DNA of 64,000 bases from Staphylotrichum longicolle (lineage: Eukaryota > Ascomycota > Sordariomycetes > Sordariales > Chaetomiaceae): contig JAHCVI010000001.1 in assembly GCA_019096155.1 (NCBI GenBank), forward strand, positions 7,750,001 to 7,814,000. Direction: 5' to 3'. Shown here one piece after another: positions 23,575-34,792 of the stretch. Position numbers and translations under genes: made by a program. The notes beneath the pieces were generated by a model. That model was not told the origin of the DNA and made no database searches. It was given only the letters and a program-made list of their open reading frames with translations. Numbering within the stretch: the stretch's first letter is position 1; every line of letters begins with the position of its first letter.

Positions 23575-24384
23575 GGCAGGGGCACGCGATAAACGGCTGC
23601 AGCGTACAGGGATATCTGGCTATCGAAGAATGGACATGGGTTATATGGGGAGATTTGCAGGGCCGTGAAAAGGCTACTGGTGGTTCTAGTCGTTGATGGC
23701 GGTGGTATGTTTGGCTCGATCCCAATGTATAAACACAAGACTCAATACCCTCTCCTCACTTCAGCTGCGGATCCCATTATGATGTGTCGTGGGGGGGAGC
23801 CCCAAGGCTTCTATCACCCTTTTGTCACCCTCCCCCCACATACGGTCCGGTTATATGTTTGAAAACGCGCGTTGAGAGAGTCCTTGATGTGCTGCCCAGG
23901 AGAGCTCGCTAGCGCATTCGGCCCTTCTGTACCCCGAGTGCGGCACTCTGGGGCCCCGGAACGGCACTTGATTTCAAGCGTTGCGGGGTCCGGGGAAATC
24001 GCCAGCATGGGAGGCGGAGTTCCCTTGCCTGTTCTGGAAGGACGCCGAGTCGACGCTTGCAACACCGGACTCCCTTGCCCGGGACTCGAGAAGTGGAAAA
24101 GCACCGATGTCAGAATCCGACGGCCCGAATTGAACCACAAGCTGCATCATGCGAACTCTTGCCTTGGTTTACCACCAACGTCCGCGAGTCTCCAGTCTGG
24201 GTGACGCCGCCTCCGTTCCGCTTTCTTCTTGGGTTGGCGGACTTCGTGAGCGTCTAGTGACATAGATCGCGACATAAAAGGCATGATGATGCTCAGGGGT
24301 TTGGGCTTGACCATCCCTGGTCGAGGCAAGCACCGCAGCTCCCACTTCACCCCAACCTGAGCGGAGTGTCGACCACAGCCAACG
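23575..24384. other. Intergenic region upstream of alpha-amylase
   Basis: 810 bases. Holds the 3' UTR of the transcription factor and the amylase promoter. I found no confident AmyR- or CreA-type arrangement by eye. No gene is seen. Confidence 0.5.
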
Positions 24385-27132
24385 ATGCGTGTCATCGCCC
24401 AAGCTCTCCTTCTCCTCGCGGGAGCCCTCTTGGGTGAGCATGGGGTCTCTGCGCTGACGGCTGCCGAGTGGCGGAAGCAGTCCATCTACCAGGTTGTCAC
24501 AGACAGGTTTGCTCGGACTGATCTCTCGACCACGGCACAGTGCAACCCAGCAGACCAAGTCTACTGCGGGGGGACATGGCGGGGACTGATCTCCAAGCTC
24601 GACTACATCAAGGGCATGGGATTCACCGCCGTGTGGATATCCCCGGTTGTCAAGCAGATCGACGGCAACTCACAGGATGGGTGAGCAACCGTCGGCGCTG
24701 TCAAAAGACCAAATCTCGTTGCTGACCAAAATGACCATAGATCGGCCTACCACGGATACTGGGCGCAGGATATCTGGGAAGTGAACCCGGCGTTCGGGAC
24801 AGAGGCTGATCTGGTTGCGCTCTCTGCGGCGCTGCACGCCCGAGGCATGGTGAGCGCAGAAAGAGCACTGGTGCTGTCTTCCACGCGCTGACTTCTGATT
24901 CTCAACCCCTTTGCCAGTATCTTATGGTTGACATCGTCACGAACCACATGGCCTACATGGGCTGCGGAACATGTGTCGACTACAGCCGGTTCAATCCTTT
25001 TTCGTCGGTATGGTTCTGTCCGTTCTGCAGCCTGGTTTGTTGGGAGAAACCAGAAACTTACCCAGCCGCTTTGCAGTCCTCGTATTTCCACTCATACTGC
25101 TCTATCAACTACAGCAGTCAGACATCGATTGAGACGTAGGTACGCACAGCCCACCTCGCTGGTCAGCACCATTGACAAGAGCCCAGGTGTTGGCAGGGGA
25201 GCAACATCGTCAGGTAGGTACAACAAAAACTCATGTCTTGTTTCTTCTCGTTACGCCAGATAAGGCTAACCAGACGTTAGCCTCCCAGATCTGCGCACCG
25301 AAGAGTAAGAAATGTCTACCAGGGCTCCTCCCATGAACCCTACTTGGTCACTAACACCCATTTTATCGCAGCAACTCGGTGCGGCAAATCTGGAATGACT
25401 GGGTACGCCAAATGGTGTCCAAGTACTCGATGTAAGTGCCTCTGCCGTCATAAATGAGTCTCCCCCATCTAACCCCGGCCCATCTGGCATGCAGTGATGG
25501 TCTGCGCATCGATAGCGCAAAGCACGTCGAGGGGTCGTTCTGGCCAGGCTTCTCATCTGCAGCAGGCGTCTATCTCCTCGGAGAGGTATTTAACGGCGAT
25601 CCGTTGTACGTGGCGCCTTACCAGCAGTACTTGGATGGCGTGGTCGACTACCCCAGGTAGGTAATTCTGCTTTATCCATGGCTCCCCTGGGACCCTCTGA
25701 TCCATGGGTACAGTTACTACTGGATTCTTCGGGCATTCAAGTCGAGCAGCGGCAGCATCGGCGATCTTGTTTCTGGCCTCAACACTCTCCGCGGAGCTGC
25801 TCGGGATCTCAGCTTGTATGGCTCCTTTTTGGAGAACCACGACGTCGAGCGGTTTCCGTCCTTTACCCAAGACAAGGCGAGTCCCCTCCCATGGAACCCC
25901 TGGTGCTTACATCATGGTCTAACCGGAGACTTCACGAGCAGGCACTGGCAAAGAATGTGAGTTTGCTTTTCCCCTGTCCAGCATGTACCAAGTGTATTGA
26001 CAAGCCGGATCAACCCCCCCGTGTAGGCAATTGCATTCACAATGCTCAAAGATGGTGAGTGTCCTGAAGATATGTTCCAATTTTACCCGGCCACAGCTGA
26101 CTTACTGCGGCAGGTATCCCGATTGTGTACCAAGGGCAAGAACAGTTTTACGCCGGCGGCGCGACTCCCCGAAACCGTGAGGCGCTCTGGTCGTCGGGCT
26201 ACTCGACCACTTCAGAGTTTTACACGTGGATCACGAAGCTCAACCAGATCCGTAGCCGAGCCATCGCCCAAGACGATGGTTATCTCGCGTACAACAGCAA
26301 CCCGATCTACTCAGATAGCCACACCATTGCCACGCGCAAGGGAAGCTCCGGATCCCAGATTGTGGGCGTATTCACCAACGTCGGAGCCTCGTCGTCGGTC
26401 ACAGTCACGCTGTCCTCGTCTGCGACGGGCTTTGAGGCAAACCAAGCACTGGTTGACGTGATGAGCTGCTCTGTGTTTACGACGGATTCAAGTGGTGGCC
26501 TCACAGTGACCCTCTCGAACGGCCTTCCAAAGGTGCTGTATCCCAAGGCCCGTCTCTCGAACAGCGGTATCTGCCCGGACCTGACGGGCACAGCCATTAC
26601 CACGGCACCCGTATCAACCTTGACGTCTCGCTTGATCACAACGGCGGCCTCCACAGTGGTGCCAACCTCTACTGGTGAGTCTGGAAAGCATAAGGGAGGA
26701 CACTGCAAGACCCACAATGGTCTAAACAACCGTCTAGGCACTTCTACCACCTGCACGTTGGCTTCTGTGAGCATCACCTTTAATGAACTGGTGACTACCG
26801 CTTGGGGAGATACCGTCAAGTTGTAAGTGACAGGGGCACTTGGCTCGCCTTCCCTTGCCCCTAAACGCTCCGCTGACAAAACATGCAATAGGACCGGCAA
26901 CGTCGCCGCTCTGGGCAGCTGGAACCCCAGCAACGGAGTCAAGCTCAGCGCTACCCAATACACACAAAGCAACCCACTCTGGTCCGGCACAGTCCAGCTC
27001 GCCCCGGGGGCCGTGATCCAGTACAAATTCGTCAAGGTCAGCGGATCAGGGGCGGTGACTTGGGAGGCGGACCCGAACCGCTCGTACACTGTTCCTTGTG
27101 CGGCGGCGACGGTTAGCAGCTCGTGGAGATGA
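24385..27132 (+). CDS. Secreted GH13 alpha-amylase with CBM20 starch-binding domain
   Basis: Fourteen exons: 24385-24680, 24741-24849, 24918-25007, 25077-25135, 25187-25213, 25281-25304, 25372-25431, 25495-25656, 25714-25876, 25942-25956, 26027-26054, 26114-26674, 26738-26822 and 26892-27132; 639 aa. A signal peptide (about residues 1-23) precedes LTAAEWRKQSIYQVVTDRFA. GH13 regions are intact: MVDIVTNHM, GLRIDSAKH (nucleophile Asp), LGEVFNGD (acid Glu), FLENHD. A Ser/Thr linker leads to CBM20, with LTGNVAALGSWNPSNGV and YKFVKVSGSGAVTWEADPNR. It cleaves internal alpha-1,4 bonds of starch outside the cell. Taka-amylase-type fungal enzymes were the alignment guide. Intron 9 (25877-25941) is GC-AG. 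Phase is continuous through every junction. Confidence 0.92.
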
Positions 27133-27328
27133 TTGAACTGTCGTCGGCGAATGACACCGGGGTTGGCTCGTCACAGGCATTGGGTGGCAGTGGAAGGGAA
27201 AGGGTATCTCATTCATCATACACCTCTGTCTATCATCTATGCACGCAAAAGAAAAATGAATGCAACGCGTAACACACAGCCCCGGCTGACACGCGAGAAG
27301 GAACCTGCCCTGTCTCCCGTATCAAACC

Positions 27329-28090
27329 TCAGACACCCAGCGCCGTCTTTGCCCTTGTCCAGAACTCTGTCCGCGCCGGGAGCGTCGCCGCGTCGCCGCC
27401 GATGCACTTGTTGTAGGCCTGCCACCCGGCGTCGCTGCCCGTCTTGAGAGCAGCCCGCACATCGGGGCACTTCTTGACCAAGAACCAGGCGGCCGAGCCA
27501 AAGTTATGCTCGTCGGGCGTGACGAGGGCGAGGACCGCGACGGGCGACTGGCCTGTCACCTTGGCTGCGCCGAACAACTCGGTGGCATACTCGGAGACAA
27601 ACTGCAAGGGGGGTTATACTGTTAGCCACGTGCAATGCGTGATGCAGAAGTGAAGGAGAGAGACAAGAACGATGCGTGCGTGTTAGGGAAGACTCACAGC
27701 AGGCGACATCATGTTTGCCGTGCCCTGGCCCGGGACACCAGGGGTGAGGTTGTGCTTGACCTTGATACCGCTCTCGTAGCCCATCAGGGCAATCGTGGCG
27801 GCGCACTCGGCCTTGCTCAACTCGGCGCAAGCCTTGGAGATGAAGGGCGCTGCTTGTTCAGCCGTCCGGCATTCGTCAGGGAACTGAGCCCCGGCACACG
27901 AGTTGGATCCCGGAATGATGGCCAGGATAGCTGCGGCGTCGACGCCCGACCCAGACCCGGACCCAGCTGCGGGCGGGGTGCTGCGAGCACAGGGACCGGA
28001 TCTCGTTGCCGTACCGGCTTGCCTGACGGCCAGAGGGGAGGCGGTGGCAAGTCCGCCGAGGAGGAGCGCAGAGAGGTGCTGGAAACGCAT
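27329..28090 (-). CDS. Small secreted fungal protein, unknown function
   Basis: Two exons, 28090-27698 and 27601-27329; the intron 27602-27697 has a GTGAGT donor and GCAG acceptor, phase 0. The product is 221 aa. A signal peptide (MRFQHLSALLLGGLATASP) is followed by a Gly/Ser linker and a helical Cys-containing domain (CAGAQFPDECRTAEQAAPFI, CAELSKAECAATIALMGYES). The second exon continues FVSEYATELFGAAKVTG, FGSAAWFLVKKCPDVRAALK and GWQAYNKCIGG. About six Cys in the mature part suggest disulfides. I have seen similar uncharacterised secreted proteins in ascomycetes but cannot assign a reaction. It converges on the amylase gene with only about 196 bases between stops. Confidence 0.82.
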
Positions 28091-29212
28091 GTTGTGCTGT
28101 CGAGGAAGAAGCAATGTATTGCTGGGTTTTCTTGCGATGTCTGTCGTGACAGTTGAAAAGGAACGAAGGCGCTGATTCAACCAGGAATAGCGGGTTATAT
28201 ATACTAAAACAGAATGAAAGAAGAGGACAGGCAAGGAATAAGAAGCCGTGGCATGAGGCAACAGTAACACAAGCGGTCCAAGGACCAAGGCCCCATGATA
28301 TATACACAAGCAACGGCAAACCGGCAACCAACGAGCCCCTGAACAAAGATCACAATGGCTCCATCAAGGTCATTCTATCCCTGGCGCCCAACCCACTCGG
28401 CCAGTTTTGAAGCAAGGTGATGCCAAGGTGCGGATTGGCCTTGCTGGAGAGCGGAACTTTCCCTGTGTGCAGAGGTGAGCCAGCAGCGGTTGGTGAAAGC
28501 CCCTTGCAGCCATTGCGTGTCCCTCGAAACGTCACATTTGACTGGTCGCCCCTTTTCCCGGTCGGGGTGGCCCCTCTTGGTGCCGGCCACTCAGGGGGCC
28601 TCAAGGCCTGCCCCCAGGCGCACTCTGCGGCAGAGGATCGGCCTGTCCCACAACGCTAAAAAGCTTACTGTTGGGGATCAATGCAAACAGACAAACGCCG
28701 CCAGATCGGATGATCTGTCGCACTCCTGTGAGAAACCCACACTTGCGGCCAACCAAAATCAGGTCACCACCCCCTGAGCCCTGCGTTTCCCCAGCCAGCC
28801 AGTGACACGGAATATTTCGTACGCTCAAGCCTGGGCCACTGCAAACAAGCCAAAGCCAAGAGTCCGGGGAACCCCGGGAGCGGCAGGGTACTCCACAGCC
28901 AAGAAGGCTTGCTTGAGCCGCCAGTGACTTCAGTCATCCCCTCCAGCATGAAACACGGGGCGAGCAGCAGCAGCCTTGAGGCAACACTAGAGTAATTGAC
29001 TGGCTAAACCTCCAAGCCCAAGTGCAAGATCAGTCGCTGAAGCTGACCTCTCAGTTGTTTCGGACGTAGTACAGGATGTAAGGAAACAAGAGATTAGATA
29101 CATGCCGCGTTGCCGCGGAGTTGGTTGTCAGGTACACAAAAGGTTTCGAACCGACAACTGTGTCTGTCCAACAAAGGAGCGAGAGATTCCGCATGGCGCC
29201 AACAGCACTTCC
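28091..29212. other. Intergenic region upstream of the small secreted protein
   Basis: 1.1 kb between the secreted-protein start and the stop of the large F-box gene. The near part holds a TATA box. A TTCGAA-containing stretch near 29143 was tested as a tRNA and fails. No gene is seen. Confidence 0.5.
28196..28203 (-). promoter_or_regulatory. TATA box of the small secreted protein gene
   Basis: TATATATA lies about 106 bases before the minus-strand ATG at 28090, a usual TATA spacing plus leader. A clear TATA box fits a strongly regulated secreted-protein gene. Confidence 0.5.
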
Positions 29213-32200
29213 TCATGCCGCTGGAAACCGTGGGTCATACTCATCAAAGTAGGCCGGGTCAGCCCGCCGGCCCTCTGGCGCTGCGCTAGCCCGGGCGCCT
29301 TCTCGGACCAAGCTCGACCTGGAAACAGGGGCGTACACAGGCTCAAAGCCAGTATAAGGACCGGCTTCGTGGCGAGCCCTCCGCTCCTCATACACGTACC
29401 GCGGATCCGGCTCGCGCCGCACTGGCCGTCGGATGTAGTATTCCCCTTGCTCGTCGATAACGTGCACAATCTCGTATGCTTCGACAGGTGGTCTTGATTG
29501 CACGCGCACATCGTCGTGATATCGGCGGTAATGTCCTTCCGGCAGCGGTGCATTGCGGCCACGGTCTTCTGTCCGGGTTGCTGGCAGGCCGAAGCGGTCA
29601 TCTCCCCCGTGGTGCGATGATGGTTCGATACAGCCAGCCCGAGGCCGTTGGAAACCATACGACTCATCCCACTTGTCGACCGCTGCCGGTCTTGGGTCAT
29701 ATGTTGAATCAAGCTGTCGCCCTGCAGGACTCCTGGCTCTGATAGATGGCAAAGAAGACCGCGCTGAATCATCTCCGTCGTCGTATTGCAGGTGTGTCCC
29801 CAAGCCAGAACGAACAGCAGCGACACCTCCGGGAGCTCGTTGGTCTCTGTATGATGCGGCATTCGATGCCGTTTGTGGAGCTCGGAACCGGAGTAAATGC
29901 GTCTTCTCAAGATACGACTCCGGTGCCGCCATGATGCCCGGCTCTTGTTCCCTGTTCGCGGAAGCCGGGGGGTGCGAGTTCCCAGGATGCTGCAACGGCG
30001 GAGCGTTGGGATGCCAAAGCGCTTGGCCTTGCGTGACAACACCTGCTTCTGGCCGATGGCCACCCGTAGAGGGAGGGTGTCCCGGTTCCAGTTCAGACCG
30101 GCTTGCAGCACGGATAGCATCCACCTCTGAGCTCTCGGGGCCTTTCTTCTCATCTCCTCTACCAAACTTCTTCCCACGCGACCGCTCGTTAGAGCCACCT
30201 CGACCTTGCAGTTTTGCGCGCTTGTTTTTGCTAGTCGAATTTCTGTGATGGAATCCGTTTTGCCCGCGGTTTGATTTCTGGCCCTGTGACGAGCGATGGG
30301 TCCCGTCACTTTGCGTCGATAGGTCACCTTCTGAAGCTGTGCCTGGCGTCGTGCTATGGGGTGACTGGTCAGAGAAACGGTAGTCGGCAAAAGAGGCGGC
30401 CCCCGCAGGCATCGAGGCATCTTGAGGGCCTGCGTAGGAATCAGTCGCCCGAAACCCGTTGTGAATACTCGCTGGGTTCGTCTGTTGCGCATGCGTGGGG
30501 ACTGCTTCATTCTGATGCTGTGAGAAGGGTTTGCCAGCGACGGAAACAGGCCGCGGCGCAAGCGCAGGCAGGAGCGCAGCCGAGAGGAGGGCTCTTTGGG
30601 GTTCGCTGGCCGGGGAAGCGAGACTAGCAGAAACTGCGAGATCAGACACAAAAACCATGTCCACTACCCAGTCCAAGGGCTCCGGTGCTGCTTGCATTCT
30701 TTGCATCGGCTCAACGTGCTTGGACTGGAAGTGATTCGCCAGCTGTGGTAGTGAGAAGTCCTTTCGATCCTGATCCACTGAAGCCGCGTTGCCGAGCCCG
30801 AGATGGCATGCCTTGCAAACGAGTCCGTTGACGTTTCGAACGGGCCGCATTTCCTTGTTGTTGGACAAGCCGTCGATGAACATGGCCAGTGGCGGCGTTT
30901 CGTAGAACCTGGACTGGAATCTCCTGACCAAGTGGTGAATTGTCACCAGCACCTTTACGCTTCCGGGAAGATCTCGGATGTCGCCCAGCAGCCGCCAAAC
31001 TTCACGGGAGTTGCGAGCAATGTCCTCTACCTTGCTTTGATAGAGGTCCGGGTAAGTCGAACTCGGTGGTGGAGCGTAGGGGCCACTGGTATGATGCGCA
31101 GGATACGACCCATACTGATAGTCGTACTGAACGCCTTGTGGAGGCATATAGCTTTGGCCACCCTCAACGACTGGAGGAACGTACGGCGCGGCGGGAGGTT
31201 CATGAGCGAAATAAGGGGCGGCCGGCGTCAGATACGATGGTTGCTGCTCATAGCCAGGTGGAGGGGGAAAATGAGGAGGGTTCGTCAGTTGCGGCTGGTA
31301 GGGCAGTGGAGGTGGGGCCGGCTGTTGATTGTAGTCATTGTAAGTTGGCGGAACGTATCCGTATCCCATAGAGGGTGGATAGACCGGCGGAGGCGGCATG
31401 GACACGGTTCCTGTTGGAGGGTAGTTGTAGCTTGCGGCAGGTGGTGCAACTCCGGGAGCAGCGAAATGGCTTGCGCCTTGCGGATGAGAACCCTTGGTAG
31501 GTCGGGGTGTCGCACTGAACGGTGGATGTTCTGGCCATTCAGCTCTCCAATGTACGACAATGCTCCCCAAGCTGAGAATGCTCGTGTGCTTTGCGGCATA
31601 ATGTTGAATAACGGCCTCGAGGCCAAAGGGCTTGAAGTTCCCCTCGCAGCCATTGCAGTAAAAGAGCTCCTTGCGTAAAGGCTCTGTGTGAGGCTTGATC
31701 TTGGTGTCAAAAATCCACTTCATGTTCTCCAGTGTCAACTTCTGAGTCCAGGGTCCCTCAGGAGGGTCCAAAGGAGGCATTCGACCTGCCGCTCGTGCAG
31801 CAGCCGCATTGCTCGTGACCTCGGCATAGAATCGTCTCCGAATAGAGAGCAGTGAGTCGACTGCAAACCGCGAGCAGTTCTCTCTCGTCACCTTCCGGTC
31901 TTTGCCCAAATTCTCTCGGACGGCTTCGTCCGCGTACCCCGCAATCTGCACGCGTAGCGGGGCTTGCACTTCCTCCCAGTCTTTGTCAATGCGGTCCCGA
32001 GCCTCTTTTGCTGCTGCCAGAGTCGTCTCGAGAGGTAGTTCTTCCTTGAGTTCGCCGTTGACTCTACCCTCAGCGATGCGTTCGCTCTCCCGCGCAGTTT
32101 CCGCTTCGGCCCGCTGCGCCAGTAGCCGCGGTTTGAGCCGCTCCCAGGCATCGTCATCCAGCCGGGCCACGATGTGTATGGCGGCTTGAAATGAAGGAAT

Positions 32201-33576
32201 GTACCGAAGGACATCGGCTGTCAAGGGAGGATCTAAGAGCAAAGCCCGTCGCTCAATCTCTGCTTTTCTGGCCGCCTTCAACTCCGCAGCCTCCCCCGCG
32301 GTCCGTTCGTGGCGGCTCTGTGTCAACGACGAGGCAGTGGGCGTATCGGTCGACGGGTTTTGAGGCAAGGAGATTGGTGACCTCCTCTCATATCCAGGAT
32401 ACAGGAGGGAACACATCCTGGTGGTCCCACCGGAAGACTCCCACTTCTCCCATTTCGATGCGTCGTGCTGTAGGTCACTGCATCGACCCGGCAGGCCCTT
32501 CAACCATTCGCCCACTGTTCCTTGGCCCATGTCTCTGACCTGGAGGAATTCCTCCTGGAGAGCCTGAACATCAGACTTTAAAAACAGTTTGGTGACTTGC
32601 AGATCAGCCGGCAGCTGGCCTTGCTCAAGTGCGGCAACCGAAAAGACATCACGGTCCTGTGTGAGAAACACGAAAGGAAGCGCGGGGAGAATGGCTGAAG
32701 GAATAGTTGGGGATATTTGCAAATCGAGCTCCTACCGAGAAATTAGACAACCACCCAGAAACTGCTTCGTCCCACAAGTACCCCACGCACCTTGTCAGAG
32801 TTCTTCACGAGACAGGTGGCGCACATGCGGCTCCCAAAGGCCCAAATGGCGACCACGCCCTCTGTTCCCGGGCCTGGATGGCGAGGGTCGGAAAAAGCCC
32901 GGCCTCGGGAGTAGTGCTTGCCGCAATCCTGACAACCTGGGGAGCACGCCAAACGCCACATCTCAAGCTCGGTTTTTGACCTGAGTGGAGTTGGCATTTG
33001 CGGCCAGAAGAGCCTCCGAGAAGCTTGCCAAATGGCGTTCGGCTCCATGGGACTGAGGGCTCCTGGGACCGAAGGGGGTGCTGCGTCTTTTTGGACCGAA
33101 GAGGCAGAATCAAGGTAGAGGTTGAAGAATCTGCTGACGGCCAACAGTCGGCCCAACGACTTGGGTGGACAGAAAGTAAAGACATGGTGCCAGACTTCAG
33201 GAGGCAAGAGAGACTTATCCGAGCCTAAGGTGCCTCCTGTTGTTGCCGCTGACCGAGTGCCCTGCTTTGCATGCCCACCAGCCAACTTGATCTTTTTGGC
33301 ATTCTGACTTATCAGACAACTGGTTGCTTCTGGATAATAGGCTTCTGCGCCGTCACCGGCCGACTTGCGTTTTCTCCCAAGAACGGCCGGGTCATCCGTT
33401 GCCGTAGCTCCATCAAGACGTGGCTCAGTTGTCGTGTCCTGACCGCCGATGGGCATCGGCAATGCCTCCCCGCTGCCACTGCTGCCTCCGGCCTCCATGG
33501 GTACGTGACGCCCTGCGAGGACAGCCGGCGGCACTCCTCCACGCCCCATGCCACGCAGGATTGCGTCTTCGGCCAT
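29213..33576 (-). CDS. Very large F-box protein with zinc-finger-like segments
   Basis: Two exons, 33576-32791 and 32731-29213; the intron 32732-32790 (59 nt) has a GTGCGT donor and GTAG acceptor. The product is about 1434 aa. The F-box (LLPPEVWHHVFTFCPPKSLG, then LLAVSRFFNLYLD) is at about residues 125-165. A Cys-rich pair CSPGCQDCGKHY and MCATCLVKN follows, then a long helical region. C2H2-like segments are LFYCNGCEGNFKPFGLEAV with QHYAAKH, and LVCKACHLGLG with HFQSKH. The C-terminal half is low complexity (Pro/Tyr/Gln, then Ser/Arg-rich). It is probably an SCF-type adaptor, possibly with nucleic-acid contacts; that is inferred. The start at 33576 (MAEDAILRGMGRGG) is preferred to 33678, whose extra 34 residues look like translated leader. 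Confidence 0.78.
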
Positions 33577-34792
33577 TACACATGAATGCAAAGCCGCAAT
33601 GAACAGAAATACAAGAAAGAAACAGCAACAAGGCTGCTGTTGCACCAGACGACTGGACGGCGCGGCAGTTGGTGCCACAGGGAGGGGGAAAACTGAGTAA
33701 CACTTGTCAGGGCAAGCAAAGGAAAATAGACATGGACAACTCCATGAGAAGCAGTTGTCCGCAATGAGCTTCAGGCCAAGGGTCTAGAAGCCAACAATAA
33801 CCTGGTTGTTGCCCGGCGCCTGACGTCGATACATAAGAGGAATGTTCTACCAGCTTGCCGTGTGCTGCTAGAGACCAAGTGCTAAACAAAGCAAAGGGGA
33901 GAACCACAAGCAACTGGAAAAGACTTCATAAGCCGCGGGCAGACCCGACGGCACCAGGAAACACAGGAATGCGTCGGCAAGAGAGCTTCCTGGTGTCGTC
34001 GTTTGATCAATCAATCGCGCACCGAACAGCGTGAGATTGTGGTGGAACAAATAGCGACTAAAGGGGGGCGGGATGGCGGCCAGAAGGCTGGGACGAATGG
34101 ATGTGGATGATGGGCTGTGGTTGGGAACGTTGACGGATTTCGAGATGACTTTTTTGGGCGATGCAAGTTCAGCAAGCTTGTCATTTGCCAGAGTGGATTG
34201 AGCCACTGGTTGTGGAGGTTGAAGCGGATGTACCTTACCTTAGGTAAGCCGGTGTGTGGGGGCTAGCTTGTGGGAACCAAACTGCTTCAGGGGTCACTCC
34301 CTTCCCTCCGTCACTTCATCGAAACCCAAATCTCAAGAAAGCGATAACCATACGACATGTCTTTCCCTTGAATCACAGCAAGAACCAGGTGACAATGTGC
34401 GAGTTCGATTAACGCTGTGTCTGTTGGCAGGGGACTCGAACTGGCCAGGCCAACCAACCACTTACACAGTATGTACAAGATATCGGAGTGAATTCCCGAG
34501 AGAACTGAGACGTCTCCTGTTCAGCTCCATGGAATCACAGCCTTTGCACGCAAAGGTTCCATTCACCTAACCTCGCCTGCCGGCCGATACTATACAATGT
34601 GAGATTTTCAGAGCTCTCGAGAACCGGCTCTGTCTAAGAAAATGGCCCCTAGAAGCCAGCAAATACAAACAACACCAGCGTACACTAGAACCCAGCTCGC
34701 CGGGCCCCGTTGCGTGCACCACACGCCAACAGAGAGCACCAAGGACCAGCAGGGCTAGGTTGTCGTCCCAAGTTTTTACAAGCCATGGCTGT
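33577..34792. other. Intergenic region upstream of the large F-box gene
   Basis: 1.2 kb between the F-box start and the dnm1 stop, both minus. A 112-codon minus frame at 33868-34206 begins plausibly (MAQSTLANDKLAELASPKK) but then loses protein-like character. It is more likely leader or chance. Confidence 0.45.

Noticed and set aside
29130..29200. Possible tRNA around the TTCGAA at 29143
   Set aside because: The T-arm stem does not pair and no A box or acceptor stem is found on either strand.
29128..30651. 507-codon minus-strand frame overlapping the large F-box gene
   Set aside because: It lies inside the F-box exon in another frame, has no recognisable motif and has the Arg/Ser/Pro composition of a GC-rich shadow frame.
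30803..31678. 291-codon plus-strand frame antisense to the large F-box gene
   Set aside because: Arg/Trp-rich composition from reverse reading of Pro/Tyr codons; no start context or motif.
33868..34206. 112-codon minus frame upstream of the large F-box gene
   Set aside because: A plausible start, but no family resemblance, and it probably lies in the leader of the downstream gene.
34420..34500. Possible tRNA around GACTCGAACTGG
   Set aside because: The B-box-like sequence is isolated; stem pairing fails and no A box lies at the right distance.
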